DNA from: JACKFB01 sp041389525
GTDB lineage: Bacteria; Myxococcota_A; UBA9042; PHBI01; JACKFB01
Assembly (NCBI GenBank): GCA_041389525.1
Contig: JAWKRR010000047.1
Location: forward strand, 1 to 60,806
Length of the DNA stretch: 60,806 bases
Direction of reading: 5' to 3'
Position 1 is the first letter of the stretch. The number at the start of each line of letters is the position of its first letter. Below are positions 1-9,069 of the stretch, piece after piece. A program made the position numbers and the translations under genes. A model generated the notes under the pieces. The model saw nothing but the letters and a program-made list of their open reading frames with translations, was not told where the DNA came from and searched no databases.

Positions 1-468
1 GACGCGTGGCTGGACTTGCTCGGCCTCGTCACCGATCTCGAGGCGCCGCCGCTCGGCCCGACCATCGCGGGAGTGCGGCGGCTGCTCGACGATCCCTCCT
101 CGCGCGCGGCCATCGCGGGGCTGTCGGCGTGTGTGCTCCAGGCCGATCCCGACCTCGCGTTGGGCGACCTGCTCTTCGACCTGCTCACCGATGACGCCCT
201 CGATCTCGCCGGCGCCCTCGAGCTGCTCGACCCCAGCCGCGGCCCCATCCTGAGCGCGCTGCTCCTCGAGATCGCCGACGCCGCGCTCGCGCGCCTGCAG
301 GTCGACGGGTTCGCCCGCCGCAGCCTCGTGGTCGTGCTCCAGGCGGCGCTCGCACCCCAGGCCGCCCCCGCGGTGCTCGGGGATCTCGGGCGCTTCCTCG
401 ACGCTCGCGTCCTGACCGAGATCACCCAGGTCCTCTCGGCCCTCGCGACCCGCTCGTGCGCACCGTGA
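1..468 (+). CDS. C-terminal part of an unknown protein (truncated by window start)
   Basis: The frame is open from the first base, so the true start lies outside the window; about 155 residues are visible. They are Leu/Ala/Asp rich and look all-helical, with repeated patterns such as LLDDP, LLTDD and LLDPS that suggest a helical-repeat protein. I recognise no catalytic motif. The stop overlaps the start of the downstream FadL-like gene, with possible GTG starts at 456 and 465. Starting at 465 would give a GTGA overlap, so the two genes are probably co-transcribed. Function unknown. Confidence 0.6.
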   Translation, partial: DAWLDLLGLVTDLEAPPLGPTIAGVRRLLDDPSSRAAIAGLSACVLQADPDLALGDLLFDLLTDDALDLAGALELLDPSRGPILSALLLEIADAALARLQVDGFARRSLVVVLQAALAPQAAPAVLGDLGRFLDARVLTEITQVLSALATRSCAP

Positions 469-1787
469 GGCGCCAGCTCATCGCAGCGCTGGCCTTCGCG
501 CTCGCCTTGACCGCGGCCCCCGAATCGCCAGCCAACGTCTACGAGATTTACGGTTTCGGCCCGCGCGCCATCGGGATGGCGGGGGCCATGACCGCGGCCG
601 CCACCGACTACACCGCCACCTACTACAACCCCGGCGCGCTGACCGCGGACAAGGAGGCGCGGCTGGGCCTCACCTTCACGCTCAACCGGCCCAAGCTCTA
701 CATCGATCGGCGCGCCCCGGATCCCGAAGCGGCCGAGATCCTGCCGCCCACCAACGTCGCGCTGAGCCTCGGGTGGCTCTACTCCTTCGGCGGCATCTTC
801 CGCGACCGGCTCGCGCTGGGAGTCAGCCTGCACCTGCCCGCCAAGCGACTCGCGCGGGTTCAGGCCATCGACGCCGTCGTGCCGCACTTCACGCTGTACC
901 AGAGCCTGCACGACAAGCTGCTGCTTCACGCCTCGGTGGCTGGCGAGATCCTCCCGGGCGTCTCCCTCGGCGTCGGCGCGCAGATCCTGGCGGACCTCGC
1001 CGGCACGGCGCGCCTGGATCTGGACGTCGTGGACGGCAGGTTCGCCAGGCGCTCGATCTCGGTCGAGCTGACGCCGACCATCTCGGCCGTGGCCGGCTTG
1101 CACGTGCGACCCGTGGAGGGCCTCGCCATCGGCTTCGCGTATCGCCAGGCCAACGCCGTGAGCTTCGCCCTGCCGGTCACGGTCACCGAGGGCGAGTCGC
1201 TGACCCTGAACTTCGACGTGCGCCAGACGGTGCTCTACTCGCCGCACCAGCTCTCGCTGGGGTTCTCGTACCTCGTGCCCAGCCTGGACCTGACCCTGGC
1301 GCTGGACGCGAGCTTGGCGCTCTGGTCGCAGGCGCCGGACCCGTCGACGCTGATCCGCGGCGACATCGGCGGGTCGCTGCTCGAAGGGTTGGGGCTCGGC
1401 GACGCGCTGGACCTGTCGACCGAGACGCCGCGCACCAAGCCCGGATTTCACGACACGGTCAGCGTGCGCGTCGGGTTCGAGTGGCAGGCGCGTCGCTGGC
1501 TGCTGCTCCGGACCGGCTACGGGTTTCGACCGACGCCGGTGCCGCGTCAGACGGGGCTGAGCGCCTACCTCGACAACGACGCGCACATCGTCTCGCTGGG
1601 CGCCGGCTTCGTCTTTCAGGACCCGCTCAAGGTCCACGTCCACCCGATCCAGCTCGATCTCGGCTTCATGATGACGGTGCTGCCGCGGCGCACGGTGGTC
1701 CGCGACACGCCGGGCGATCCCATCGGCGATCTGAGCCATGGCGGGGTCGTGTGGACCGTCTCGGCGGCCGTGAGCCACGCCTACTGA
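456..1787 (+). CDS. FadL/OmpP1-family outer-membrane channel
   Basis: About 443 residues, the usual size for FadL-type barrels, which take up hydrophobic compounds such as fatty acids across the outer membrane. An N-terminal signal peptide (to about residue 26) is followed by the family's N-terminal signature: FGPRAIGMAGA near residue 34, then a TATYYNPGAL box near residue 52. The rest alternates short polar turns and amphipathic strands, as expected for a beta barrel. The first GTG is at 456, but a GTG at 465 overlaps the previous stop as GTGA and may be the real start. The gene converges on the minus-strand DUF2723 gene, with only about 20 bases between their stops. The substrate cannot be inferred. 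Confidence 0.8.
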   Translation: MRTVRRQLIAALAFALALTAAPESPANVYEIYGFGPRAIGMAGAMTAAATDYTATYYNPGALTADKEARLGLTFTLNRPKLYIDRRAPDPEAAEILPPTNVALSLGWLYSFGGIFRDRLALGVSLHLPAKRLARVQAIDAVVPHFTLYQSLHDKLLLHASVAGEILPGVSLGVGAQILADLAGTARLDLDVVDGRFARRSISVELTPTISAVAGLHVRPVEGLAIGFAYRQANAVSFALPVTVTEGESLTLNFDVRQTVLYSPHQLSLGFSYLVPSLDLTLALDASLALWSQAPDPSTLIRGDIGGSLLEGLGLGDALDLSTETPRTKPGFHDTVSVRVGFEWQARRWLLLRTGYGFRPTPVPRQTGLSAYLDNDAHIVSLGAGFVFQDPLKVHVHPIQLDLGFMMTVLPRRTVVRDTPGDPIGDLSHGGVVWTVSAAVSHAY

Positions 1788-1806
1788 CGCGCGCCGGCCC
1801 GCCGAG

Positions 1807-3684
1807 TCAGCGAAAGAGGCTGGCGAAGTCGAAGCGGGCGATGGCGGCGCGCACCTGGCTGGCCTCGCGGGGACCTGGCGCGTCCGCGAGTGCGTCGGCC
1901 ATGGGGCGCAGGGTCGCGAGCTGAGGCAGGCCGGGGCTGAACTCCTCGACGAGGTCCAGGGCGAGCCGTGCGCCGGCGCCGACGCCCTGCTGAAGCCGGA
2001 CCACCGCGACCTGAAGCCACAGGATGCTCAGGGTGGTGCGGGCCTCGCGCTGGCCGCGTAGCTCCGGGCTGGCGAGGCGCAGCAGCAGCGCCTGGTCGGC
2101 GGCCTGCTCGTCGAGCGCGGGGGTCGGGGCGACGCCGCTGGGGAGGACGCGGAAGAGCCCGCCGGCGTACTGCAGGCGATCGGCGGGCACCGGCAGGGCT
2201 ACGGTGGGCTCGAGGTAGACCGGGCGCTGGTCGGCGTGGGCCATGAGCGCCTGGGTCGGGAAGGCCTGGGTCGCCAGGAACTGGTCCAAGACCGGGGCGA
2301 GGCGTGGATCTCGGGCTCGCAGGCGCTCGACCAGGGGGCGGCCGCCCTCCACATGGTCCTCGAAGCCTTGGTGTACCGCGAGGATGTCGGGGCGCACGCC
2401 CTCGGCCGACTGCTGGTAGAGGCGGTTGAAGTGCAGGGCGAAGAAGGAGCTGAGCACGAGGGCGTCGGGCTCGACGCGGTGGACCAGCGCCGCGTCGAGG
2501 CTCTGGGGTGTGCGGTAGTCGGAGAGGTCCGTGCGGGGGAGGCGCAGCGCGGCGTCGGTGAGCAGCAGGCCCAGGCAGAGCACGGCCACGAGCGCGCTCC
2601 CCAGGCGCGCGACGGGCTGGCGCGACCGGGCGGCGGCGGCGAAGGCGACGGCGCTGAGGGTGGCGGTGATGGCGATGCCGACCTCGAAGTAGCCGGCCGC
2701 GTCGGGGTTGGTGGGGTCGAGGTCCATGGTGACCTTGGTGGCCAAATTTCCGAGCAAGGCCAGGGTCAGGGCGAGCGCGGCGAGGGGGCGGCGGCGAGAG
2801 AGGACCGCGAGCCCGGCGGCGGCGGCCACGAGGAGGGCCGGGCCCAGGGCCAAGATGAACATGTCGAGGGCGGCGCTGAGGTTGTCGAGCATCGGGGTGT
2901 GGGCGGCGGTCACCGAGCGCATGAAGACGCGGGCGGTGATCATGTCGACGAGGCGGGCGAGGGAGCTGGGGTCGCCGTAGTTGATGAGCGGGCCGGTGGC
3001 CGCGCGCAGGGGGAGCAGGGCGTAGACGGCAAGGCCGTAGAGGCCCGCGAGCACCAAAACAGGCAGGCGGCGTATGGCGTTTCGGCGAAACCCGGGGTCG
3101 GCGCCCAGGAGGAGAGCCAGGGCCGGGAGGTGAAAGGCGAGGAGCAGGTGGTGGTTGCCGGCGCCGAGGCCGACGGCGAAGGCTGCGGCCAGGGGGACGC
3201 CGGCGTGGCGGGGCGTGGGGCCGTTCACCCAGCGGAGGGCGTAGACCAGCAGCCCCAAGGCCAGGGCCAGCTCGAGGGTGTAGACCTCGGCGCGCACGGC
3301 TTGCAGCCACACGGCTTGGCTGAGCGCGACGGCGAGGGCGGCGAGGGTGGCCGGCCAGGCGGGGGCGTCGTCGTCGGTCAGCTCGGTGACCAAGGCGTGG
3401 GTGAGGGCCACCGCGAGCGCAGCGCAGAGCGCGCTGAGCATGGCGACGCGGAAGCCCACGGTGCCGATCGGGATGAGCGCGGCGGCGTGGGCGAGGATGA
3501 CGTAGAGGGGGTGGCCGGGGGCGTGGGGGACGCCGAGGATGACGCCGGCGCCGGCGAGCTCGCTCGAGTCGAGCCAGAAGGCGCCCGGGGTGGCGGTCGC
3601 GGCGTAGGCGGTGGCGGCGCCGGCGAAGAGCAGGGCGCGCGTTCGCTGGCCGTGGCGCGCTCGGGACTGGCGGGCTTCACTCAC
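1807..3684 (-). CDS. DUF2723 multi-spanning membrane protein (GT-C-like)
   Basis: About 625 residues starting with GTG. The N-terminal half carries roughly ten hydrophobic helices. Near the N-terminus is the DUF2723 signature: a segment reading FWLDSSEL, then GVPHAPGHPLY, then QAVWLQAVRAEVYTLE. DUF2723 proteins resemble GT-C glycosyltransferases that use polyprenyl-phosphate sugars, and the acidic residue after the first helix (DSSE) fits that fold. The C-terminal 200 residues are soluble. I see no clear Shine-Dalgarno sequence before the GTG. Upstream, at 3741-3800, lies an unusual set of regularly spaced repeats. Donor and acceptor are unknown. Confidence 0.75.
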   Translation of the reverse strand: MSEARQSRARHGQRTRALLFAGAATAYAATATPGAFWLDSSELAGAGVILGVPHAPGHPLYVILAHAAALIPIGTVGFRVAMLSALCAALAVALTHALVTELTDDDAPAWPATLAALAVALSQAVWLQAVRAEVYTLELALALGLLVYALRWVNGPTPRHAGVPLAAAFAVGLGAGNHHLLLAFHLPALALLLGADPGFRRNAIRRLPVLVLAGLYGLAVYALLPLRAATGPLINYGDPSSLARLVDMITARVFMRSVTAAHTPMLDNLSAALDMFILALGPALLVAAAAGLAVLSRRRPLAALALTLALLGNLATKVTMDLDPTNPDAAGYFEVGIAITATLSAVAFAAAARSRQPVARLGSALVAVLCLGLLLTDAALRLPRTDLSDYRTPQSLDAALVHRVEPDALVLSSFFALHFNRLYQQSAEGVRPDILAVHQGFEDHVEGGRPLVERLRARDPRLAPVLDQFLATQAFPTQALMAHADQRPVYLEPTVALPVPADRLQYAGGLFRVLPSGVAPTPALDEQAADQALLLRLASPELRGQREARTTLSILWLQVAVVRLQQGVGAGARLALDLVEEFSPGLPQLATLRPMADALADAPGPREASQVRAAIARFDFASLFR

Positions 3685-3740
3685 GGGAGAGAGCCTGCCA
3701 GAGACCGGCCGCGCTGACGACGGGTCGCGATCGAATCACC

Positions 3741-3800
3741 GCGTGACGCGCTCTGGCGCAGCGTGACGCGATCACCGGGCGCGTCACGCTGCGTCATCGC
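3741..3800. repeat. Iterated GCGTGACGCG-type motifs at 20-base steps, with a perfect hairpin
   Basis: GCGTGACGCG occurs at 3741 and 3761, and the inverted form GCGTCACGC begins at 3781, each step exactly 20 bases; a degenerate inverted copy follows at 3791. The arms 3758-3770 and 3780-3792 are perfectly complementary (13 bp, 9-base loop). The array sits between the stop of the cytochrome gene and the start of the DUF2723 gene, both on the minus strand. It could be a terminator (no T-run is seen) or a cooperative operator upstream of the DUF2723 gene. Confidence 0.5.
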
Positions 3801-3875
3801 TCAGCGTGTGCGAGTCCCTGCGGTCGGCCCCGAGCCCGCGCCTGAACGCGCCGAGGCTCACCGCGCCGCCGGCGC

Positions 3876-6143
3876 TCAGAGCGTCAGCAGATAGGCGACC
3901 AGCGCGTCGATCTCGGTCGAGTCGAGGTGCGCGGTCGCGCCCATCTTGCCCGCGGTCAGCTCGAGGGCGTCGTAGAGCGTGTCCGCGCGACCGTTGTGCA
4001 GATAGGGCGCCGAGTACCAGAGGCCGCGCAGCGACGGCGTATTGAAGAGGCCGATCTCGGGCTGCTCTCCATCGGGGTCCATGGCCATCTGGCCGAGACG
4101 AAACTCCACGTCGGTCGTGGCGCCGACGTCGTAGAGGTTGCCGTCGGTGAAGGCCTCGCCCAGGTGGCAGCTGGAGCAGCCCACCTCCGGGTCCTCGAAG
4201 ATCTGCTTCCCTAGCTGCTGCTGCGCGTCGAGGCCGGTCGCGGCGAGGTAGGGGCTGCGAGGGGCCTGCAGGCCGTGCAGCAAGTACTGCTCGAGATCGG
4301 CGAGCTCAGACCCATTGAGCCCGTGCCCGCCCATGCGGGCGATGGTCTGCTCCATATTGTTCTGAAGCTCGCCCTTGGTGCCGATCCAGTTGAAGGGGGC
4401 GGTGTCAGCGAGGCGTCCCGCCAACGCGATGGTCTGGCGCGGGCCGTCTTTGATGAACCACACCAAGCCGTCCTCGGTGCCGTCGGGGTGGCAGGTGGCG
4501 CAGGCGAACTGGCCTTCCTTGCTGAGTCGGGAGTTGCGCGCGTTCATGAAGACGCGGCGACCGCGACGGACGGCCTCGGGGCTGGGGTCGACGCCGTAGG
4601 AGGCCTCGCGCGCTTGGCGGAGCGCCAGCGGGTGGACGAAGCGGGTGGAGGCCGGCGGCGTCGAGACGCGCGGGGCCTCGGGCATCTCCTGAAACTCCTC
4701 GAACTCTGGCGAGGCCGGGTCGGCCTGGGGCGAGGGCGGGATGGCGAAGCCCGAGTCGGAGGAGCCACCGAAGAAGGCCGAGGGCGGGGCGTCGTGGTCG
4801 TCGCCGAACGCGACCGTGCGCTGGTCGACCGGCTCCATGGCCAGGAGCTTGCTCAGGTCGATCTCGCCGACCGTGAGGGTGTGACCGTTGAGGACGTAGG
4901 CTTTGGTGCCGTCAGCTGCGAACGCGATGGCGCGCGGGGCCATCCCGACGGCGATCTCGGCCACGGGGTGGGCGATCGGGTCGGCGTCACTGCTGGCGGT
5001 GTTGAAGACCACCACGTTGTCGGAGCCCTCGCCGGTGACGAAGACCAGGGACATCGTCGGGTGGTGGTTGGCGTCGGAGGGCTGTGCCAGGCGCGCGGTC
5101 ATGGGCTCGCCGCTCACCGGGGAGACCACGGGCAGCTTGGCGGCGCCTGCGTCGCTGTCGGCCGAGGGGCTGACCCGCGAGACCATCGCGTCGACGGGGC
5201 GGCTCGGGACGCCGAACTGGAAGCCCGACTCCGAGCGCGTGGACGAGCCGTAGCCGTCGCTGACCTCGACCTCGTCGAAGCGTTCGCGGGCGGCCACCTC
5301 GAGGGCCTCGTCGCTGGTCCCCGTCTCCGCGAGCAGGTGCACGACGAGGCCGGCGCTCTTCCCGGGGAGGGCCGTGGCGGCCATGGCGCGCGAGGCGACG
5401 AGGCCCGCGGCGCGGGAGGGGTTGAAGATGGCGTCGCTGGGCAGCGCGCGGCGCAGCGAGGAGGCGGCGGCGAACTCCGGTCGCGGGAGGCCGTCAGCGG
5501 ACTCCAGCGGGATCTGCAGGGCCGGGCCGGATTGCTGGACCACCAGCAGGCTGCGCTGCGTCGCGGCCTCGCCGAGCACCGCCATCCCGCGCAGGAGGCG
5601 ACCGACGGGGGACGCGGCGAGGAGCTGCCCGGTGACGGCGTCGAGGGTGATCAGGCGCCCGCCCGCGTGGTCGCTGACGTAGACGCGGTCGGCCTCCGGG
5701 GAGAGGACGATGCCGAAGGGCTCGCCGCCGACGGTGACGCTCAGGGAGGGGCTGGTGGCGCCGGGATCCACGCGGACGACCGTGCCGGCGCCGCGCACGG
5801 CGACCCAAGCTGCGCCGTCCGGACCCACGGCGACGTGGCTGGGGCGCGCACCGACGGGAACCGTGCGGCGTATCGTGAGTGTGGCGCGGTCGAGCACGAC
5901 CAGGGCGCCGTTGAGGTCGTCGGCGACGTAGAGCGTGTCGTCGTGTACGGCGAGGGCGCGGCTGGAGGTCCAGGCCGCGGGCGCGTCCGCGGTGAGCGCG
6001 ACCGGCGCCTCGGGCAGCGCGTTCGGGAACTCGCGCTGGGGGCCCGCCTGGGAGTTCCCGCCTTTCCCGCACGCAGACAGCGACAGGGTGAGCGCGGCCA
6101 AGAGGGCGAGCGCTCGGGGGAGCGTGGGCGAAAGGCGGTCCAT
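3876..6143 (-). CDS. Beta-propeller / di-haem cytochrome c lipoprotein (MauG/CcpA-like)
   Basis: 755 residues. The chosen ATG at 6143 begins a lipoprotein signal with lipobox LSAC (Cys about residue 25), and a GGAGG lies about 8 bases upstream. The first half contains YVTN-type propeller repeats, such as a segment reading LYVADDLNGALVVLD and another reading VYVSDHAGGRLITLD. The second half has two CxxCH haem-binding motifs (CATCH near 546, CSSCH near 654) in a di-haem peroxidase-like domain, including a TPSLRGLWYSAPYLHNGR box typical of MauG/cytochrome c peroxidase relatives. The likely place is the periplasm or outer membrane, and the likely chemistry is redox. The natural electron acceptor or substrate is not evident. 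The frame stays open upstream over the next two genes, but that extension has no gene character. Confidence 0.8.
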   Translation of the reverse strand: MDRLSPTLPRALALLAALTLSLSACGKGGNSQAGPQREFPNALPEAPVALTADAPAAWTSSRALAVHDDTLYVADDLNGALVVLDRATLTIRRTVPVGARPSHVAVGPDGAAWVAVRGAGTVVRVDPGATSPSLSVTVGGEPFGIVLSPEADRVYVSDHAGGRLITLDAVTGQLLAASPVGRLLRGMAVLGEAATQRSLLVVQQSGPALQIPLESADGLPRPEFAAASSLRRALPSDAIFNPSRAAGLVASRAMAATALPGKSAGLVVHLLAETGTSDEALEVAARERFDEVEVSDGYGSSTRSESGFQFGVPSRPVDAMVSRVSPSADSDAGAAKLPVVSPVSGEPMTARLAQPSDANHHPTMSLVFVTGEGSDNVVVFNTASSDADPIAHPVAEIAVGMAPRAIAFAADGTKAYVLNGHTLTVGEIDLSKLLAMEPVDQRTVAFGDDHDAPPSAFFGGSSDSGFAIPPSPQADPASPEFEEFQEMPEAPRVSTPPASTRFVHPLALRQAREASYGVDPSPEAVRRGRRVFMNARNSRLSKEGQFACATCHPDGTEDGLVWFIKDGPRQTIALAGRLADTAPFNWIGTKGELQNNMEQTIARMGGHGLNGSELADLEQYLLHGLQAPRSPYLAATGLDAQQQLGKQIFEDPEVGCSSCHLGEAFTDGNLYDVGATTDVEFRLGQMAMDPDGEQPEIGLFNTPSLRGLWYSAPYLHNGRADTLYDALELTAGKMGATAHLDSTEIDALVAYLLTL

Positions 6144-6342
6144 GAGGATCCTCCGCGGGTTGGCGTCGTGGGAGCGACGCCGGGCGTGGTCGGGGATGGC
6201 GATGCCCACCAAGATACGCCCCGGCGTGAGTCGTCTCAACTCGCGGGATCGCAACGCGCCGCGCGCTCGGCCGCCGCAGCTTCCCGCGCTCGGCGGGCGA
6301 TCGACGCGGGGGCCGTCCGCGCGGCCGGAGCCTCGCTCAGGC

Positions 6343-6840
6343 TCAGGTGAAGCTGAGGCGACAGATCCCGGATTGCCCGCCGCTCTCCTCGACCTGGACC
6401 TCGAGGGCGTGGACCTGCGCGTCCGGGACCTGAAGCGGGATGGCGTCGATGATCGCGTGGGCGAGGTGGCGCGCCAGCATCTCGGTGGACGTGTTCGGGA
6501 GCGGCAAGACCAGGACATCGGCCGCCGGGAAGACGAAGCGGCTGCCGTCGTCGTGGACCGCCTCCACGGTGCCGTCCGACTCGGTGACCCGGAGGTGCGG
6601 GTTGTCTCTGGGCAGGAGCGTGCGGTGGTCCAGCGCGTCGCAGAGCCGCTTGACCAGCGGCTTGAAGGGGATGAAGTCGACGACGATGTCGCCCGCCACC
6701 AACGCGCCCTCCAGGCGGACCTGGACTTGGTAGTTGTGGCCGTGCAGCCGCTCGCGGGACCCGTCACCGAAGATGAGGAAGTGGGCCGAGCCGAAGTTGA
6801 AGTACTGCTTGTAGACCCGAATCGCGAACTGCTCTTCCAC
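6343..6840 (-). CDS. QueD/6-pyruvoyl-tetrahydropterin synthase-like protein lacking the catalytic Cys
   Basis: 165 residues from a GTG that lies one base after the queD stop, with a GGGAGG-like ribosome site inside queD, so the two are co-translated. The zinc ligands are kept (H20, H33 and H35 in the LHGHN box), and the LDH motif is kept (D71-H72). The catalytic Cys found four residues before the first LHGH histidine in QueD is Arg29 here, next to Glu30. It is also longer than QueD, with an insertion near residues 80-105. Known PTPS-III proteins use a Glu instead of Cys, so this may be an enzyme with altered chemistry or a non-catalytic partner of QueD. The family assignment is sure; the function is not. 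Confidence 0.8.
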   Translation of the reverse strand: MEEQFAIRVYKQYFNFGSAHFLIFGDGSRERLHGHNYQVQVRLEGALVAGDIVVDFIPFKPLVKRLCDALDHRTLLPRDNPHLRVTESDGTVEAVHDDGSRFVFPAADVLVLPLPNTSTEMLARHLAHAIIDAIPLQVPDAQVHALEVQVEESGGQSGICRLSFT

Positions 6841-6841
6841 C

Positions 6842-7213
6842 TCAGCCTCCCGCGTAGCTGACCCGCGCGGTGCAGGTCTCCATGACGGTGACGCGCGCGA
6901 GACCCGGCAGACGAGGCGCGAGCCGCTCCCAGATCCAGACGGCGACGAGCTCGCTGGTCGGGTTCTCCAGCCCGGCGATCTCGTTGAGGTAGCGGTGGTC
7001 GAGCTGTTCGTGCAGCGGCTGCCACGCGATCTTCACGTCGGCGAAGTCCATCACCCAGCCGGTGTCGGCGCCGATGGGGCCCTCGACGGCCACCTCCACG
7101 GAGAAGCTGTGCCCGTGGAGGCGAGCGCACTTGTGGTCCGCCGGCACGTTGGGGAGCCGGTGGGCCGCTTCGAAGGTAAAAGTGCGAGTCAGACGCGCGT
7201 TGAGGCCTTGCAT
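6842..7213 (-). CDS. queD: 6-carboxy-5,6,7,8-tetrahydropterin synthase
   Basis: 123 residues, the normal length of QueD, which converts dihydroneopterin triphosphate into 6-carboxytetrahydropterin in the queuosine/7-deazaguanine pathway. Zinc-binding His18, His33 and His35 are visible, with catalytic Cys29 in KCARLHGHS, the Asp-His pair at 72-73 and the substrate-binding Glu112 in METCTA. ATG start. It lies upstream of a second family member that lacks the Cys. No queC, queE or queF is visible in this window, but gluQ, which modifies queuosine on tRNA-Asp, lies about 11 kb away. Confidence 0.9.
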   Translation of the reverse strand: MQGLNARLTRTFTFEAAHRLPNVPADHKCARLHGHSFSVEVAVEGPIGADTGWVMDFADVKIAWQPLHEQLDHRYLNEIAGLENPTSELVAVWIWERLAPRLPGLARVTVMETCTARVSYAGG

Positions 7214-7314
7214 GGGCCGTGCTTACACCGCGGGGCGGGCTGCCACAAGCAGGGTCGACGTCGTCGGCGCCGCGACCGGCGCCGGAGCGCGCCGAGGCCG
7301 GGCCCGCGCGCTGT

Positions 7315-8763
7315 TCAGGGCCCGCGCATGAAGGCCTGCAGATAGGTCTGAAAGACGCCGGCTTGGCCGCGCTCGTCCACGGTGGTGAAGCGGATGCCGA
7401 GGAGTCGCTCGCCGGCCGAGGCCGCGTCTTTGATGCGCGTGACCGTGCCGAACATCACGAACTCGGCGTCGGCGTCGTCGGGGTGGGTCGGGACGATCTG
7501 CACGCGCTCGTAGTACTCGGGGCCGGGGGCGGGCGTCACCACGGAGAGCATGGTCTCCGAGATCTTCTCGACCCGTCCGCCGGCCCGCTGGTCCTTCCAT
7601 GTGATGATCACGTCGGCCCGCTCGATCCCCGGGATCACCTCTTCATTGAGGATAGGGAGGCCACCGGGGCGCTCGCCGGACGTGGGAGGCCCCGCGAGGC
7701 CGCCCAGCCCAGATTCGCGCCCGATCGACATGATCGTGTCGAAGAGGCCGGTCCAGGTCCGCTTTTTCTCAGGCTCCGGCTGGGTGGGGCGCGGATCGCC
7801 GCCGCCCTCCACCGCCGGCGTGTCGACCCTCAGGCGGTGCTGGGTGCGGGGCGCCACGCCGGGTCGCGTGTCCACGCGCGCGCGGGTCTGCGTGCGAGCG
7901 ATGGGCTGGCCGGGCTTGGTCCCCGGGGCCGCCTCCGGCGGGTTCGAGAGTCTGCCGGGATCGCGCCGCCCGAACGACGCGCTGGTCTGCGAACGCTGCC
8001 TATCCTGCGCCGTCTCGCCGCTAGAGCTGACGACCTCGGGCCCTGTCACGTCCTCGGGGGCGGGCGGCACGGGCCCGGTCCGATGAACCTGGGATCGCGG
8101 CCGCACCAGCAGCGCCGGCCGTCCCCCGCGATCCCGAGGCGGAGCCGCCGCCTCCTCGTCGACTGAAGCGGGCGAGGCCGCTGAAGACGACACGCCCCCC
8201 TGGGTGTAGCCGGGGTCGGTCGCTGTCACCGATCGCGGGCCGGTCTCGAAGTCCGTCTCGTAGCGGTCGAGCGCGCGCTCCATGTCGATGCCTTCGAACT
8301 CGGTGTTCTCGGCTTCCTCGTCCTCGATGTTGGCGCCCAGCTCCTCCGGCGTGGCGAACCGGTAGACGGTCACGCGGTGGCCGTCCCGCTCCTTGGTCAT
8401 CAGCTCGGTGTCGGCCAGCGGGGCCATGGCGCGCAGGAACTCCGCGAGGTGCTGCTCGTCACCGACGGGCGACCACGCGGCCACAAGCTGCATGCCGAAC
8501 CCGGTCTCCGGCTCGTCGAGCGTGGGCCGGGCGTGGCACCAGACCACCTCGCCGCGCACCCGGATCGCGCGCTCAGAGGGCCCCCTGGAGACCTCGCGCA
8601 ACGTGACGACGGTGCCAGCGGGGGGCACCTGCGACGACTTCAGAAACGCGCCCGTAGCGCTGACGTTGGTCGAGATCGCGCGGTGTTCTTCGCCGGCGAA
8701 ATCGAACCGGAACCTCATGGCCCTGGCACGCCTGGATGCGCCTCGTTTTTTGCGGCCCACCAT
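7315..8763 (-). CDS. PilZ-domain protein with a long disordered middle
   Basis: 482 residues from the ATG at 8763 (MVGRKK); the open frame runs further upstream, but that part is low-complexity and gene-like only by composition. Residues about 15-115 form a PilZ domain with an Arg-rich approach (RRARAMRFRF) and the N-x-S-x-x-G box in TNVSATGAFL, so cyclic-di-GMP binding is possible. The middle (about 170-360) is Pro/Arg/Thr rich and probably disordered, with repeats of a TQTRARVDT / TQHRLRVDT type. The last 100 residues look like a second, degenerate PilZ-like barrel. Likely an intracellular second-messenger receptor; its output is unknown. Confidence 0.7.
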   Translation of the reverse strand: MVGRKKRGASRRARAMRFRFDFAGEEHRAISTNVSATGAFLKSSQVPPAGTVVTLREVSRGPSERAIRVRGEVVWCHARPTLDEPETGFGMQLVAAWSPVGDEQHLAEFLRAMAPLADTELMTKERDGHRVTVYRFATPEELGANIEDEEAENTEFEGIDMERALDRYETDFETGPRSVTATDPGYTQGGVSSSAASPASVDEEAAAPPRDRGGRPALLVRPRSQVHRTGPVPPAPEDVTGPEVVSSSGETAQDRQRSQTSASFGRRDPGRLSNPPEAAPGTKPGQPIARTQTRARVDTRPGVAPRTQHRLRVDTPAVEGGGDPRPTQPEPEKKRTWTGLFDTIMSIGRESGLGGLAGPPTSGERPGGLPILNEEVIPGIERADVIITWKDQRAGGRVEKISETMLSVVTPAPGPEYYERVQIVPTHPDDADAEFVMFGTVTRIKDAASAGERLLGIRFTTVDERGQAGVFQTYLQAFMRGP

Positions 8764-8985
8764 GCGGCTGAAAGCATACTGCGCGACCGGTGAGTTGCAA
8801 GGACCCACGGGCGTGATCGCACGCGCCGTCGCACCTCGGGCGTCCCGGTCGGACCCCTTGGGTGAGCGGGCGCCGGTCGATGCGCCCGACCCCGAACACG
8901 CCGGCGGGTGCTGAGCTCGCGCCACGGCGCCCAGGCGGCCCCCGGAGGCCGGTAAGACACCGGATGCTCTCTTCACGCGCGCATT

Positions 8986-9013
8986 TTGCGGCGAGCCTCG
9001 CAGGGACTATGCT
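8986..9013 (+). promoter_or_regulatory. Weak candidate sigma-70 promoter for the kinase-like gene
   Basis: TTGCGG at 8986-8991 and TATGCT at 9008-9013 are separated by 16 bases and lie about 60 bases before the chosen ATG. The match is partial. Confidence 0.3.
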
Positions 9014-9069
9014 CGGTGGCGCGGGACCCGCCCATCTCCCCCCGCGTTTCCTGGGGTCGTCTCGGTCCG

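Noticed and set aside
2236..3717. Long plus-strand open frame opposite the DUF2723 gene
   Set aside because: It is Gly/Glu/Val rich with no fold-like pattern, as expected for the antisense of a high-GC gene.
3758..3792. Insertion-sequence end or attachment site
   Set aside because: No transposase or target duplication nearby; the repeat is short and regular.
4275..6350. 691-codon plus-strand frame opposite the cytochrome gene
   Set aside because: The minus-strand protein has clear haem motifs and a lipobox; this frame shows only composition bias.
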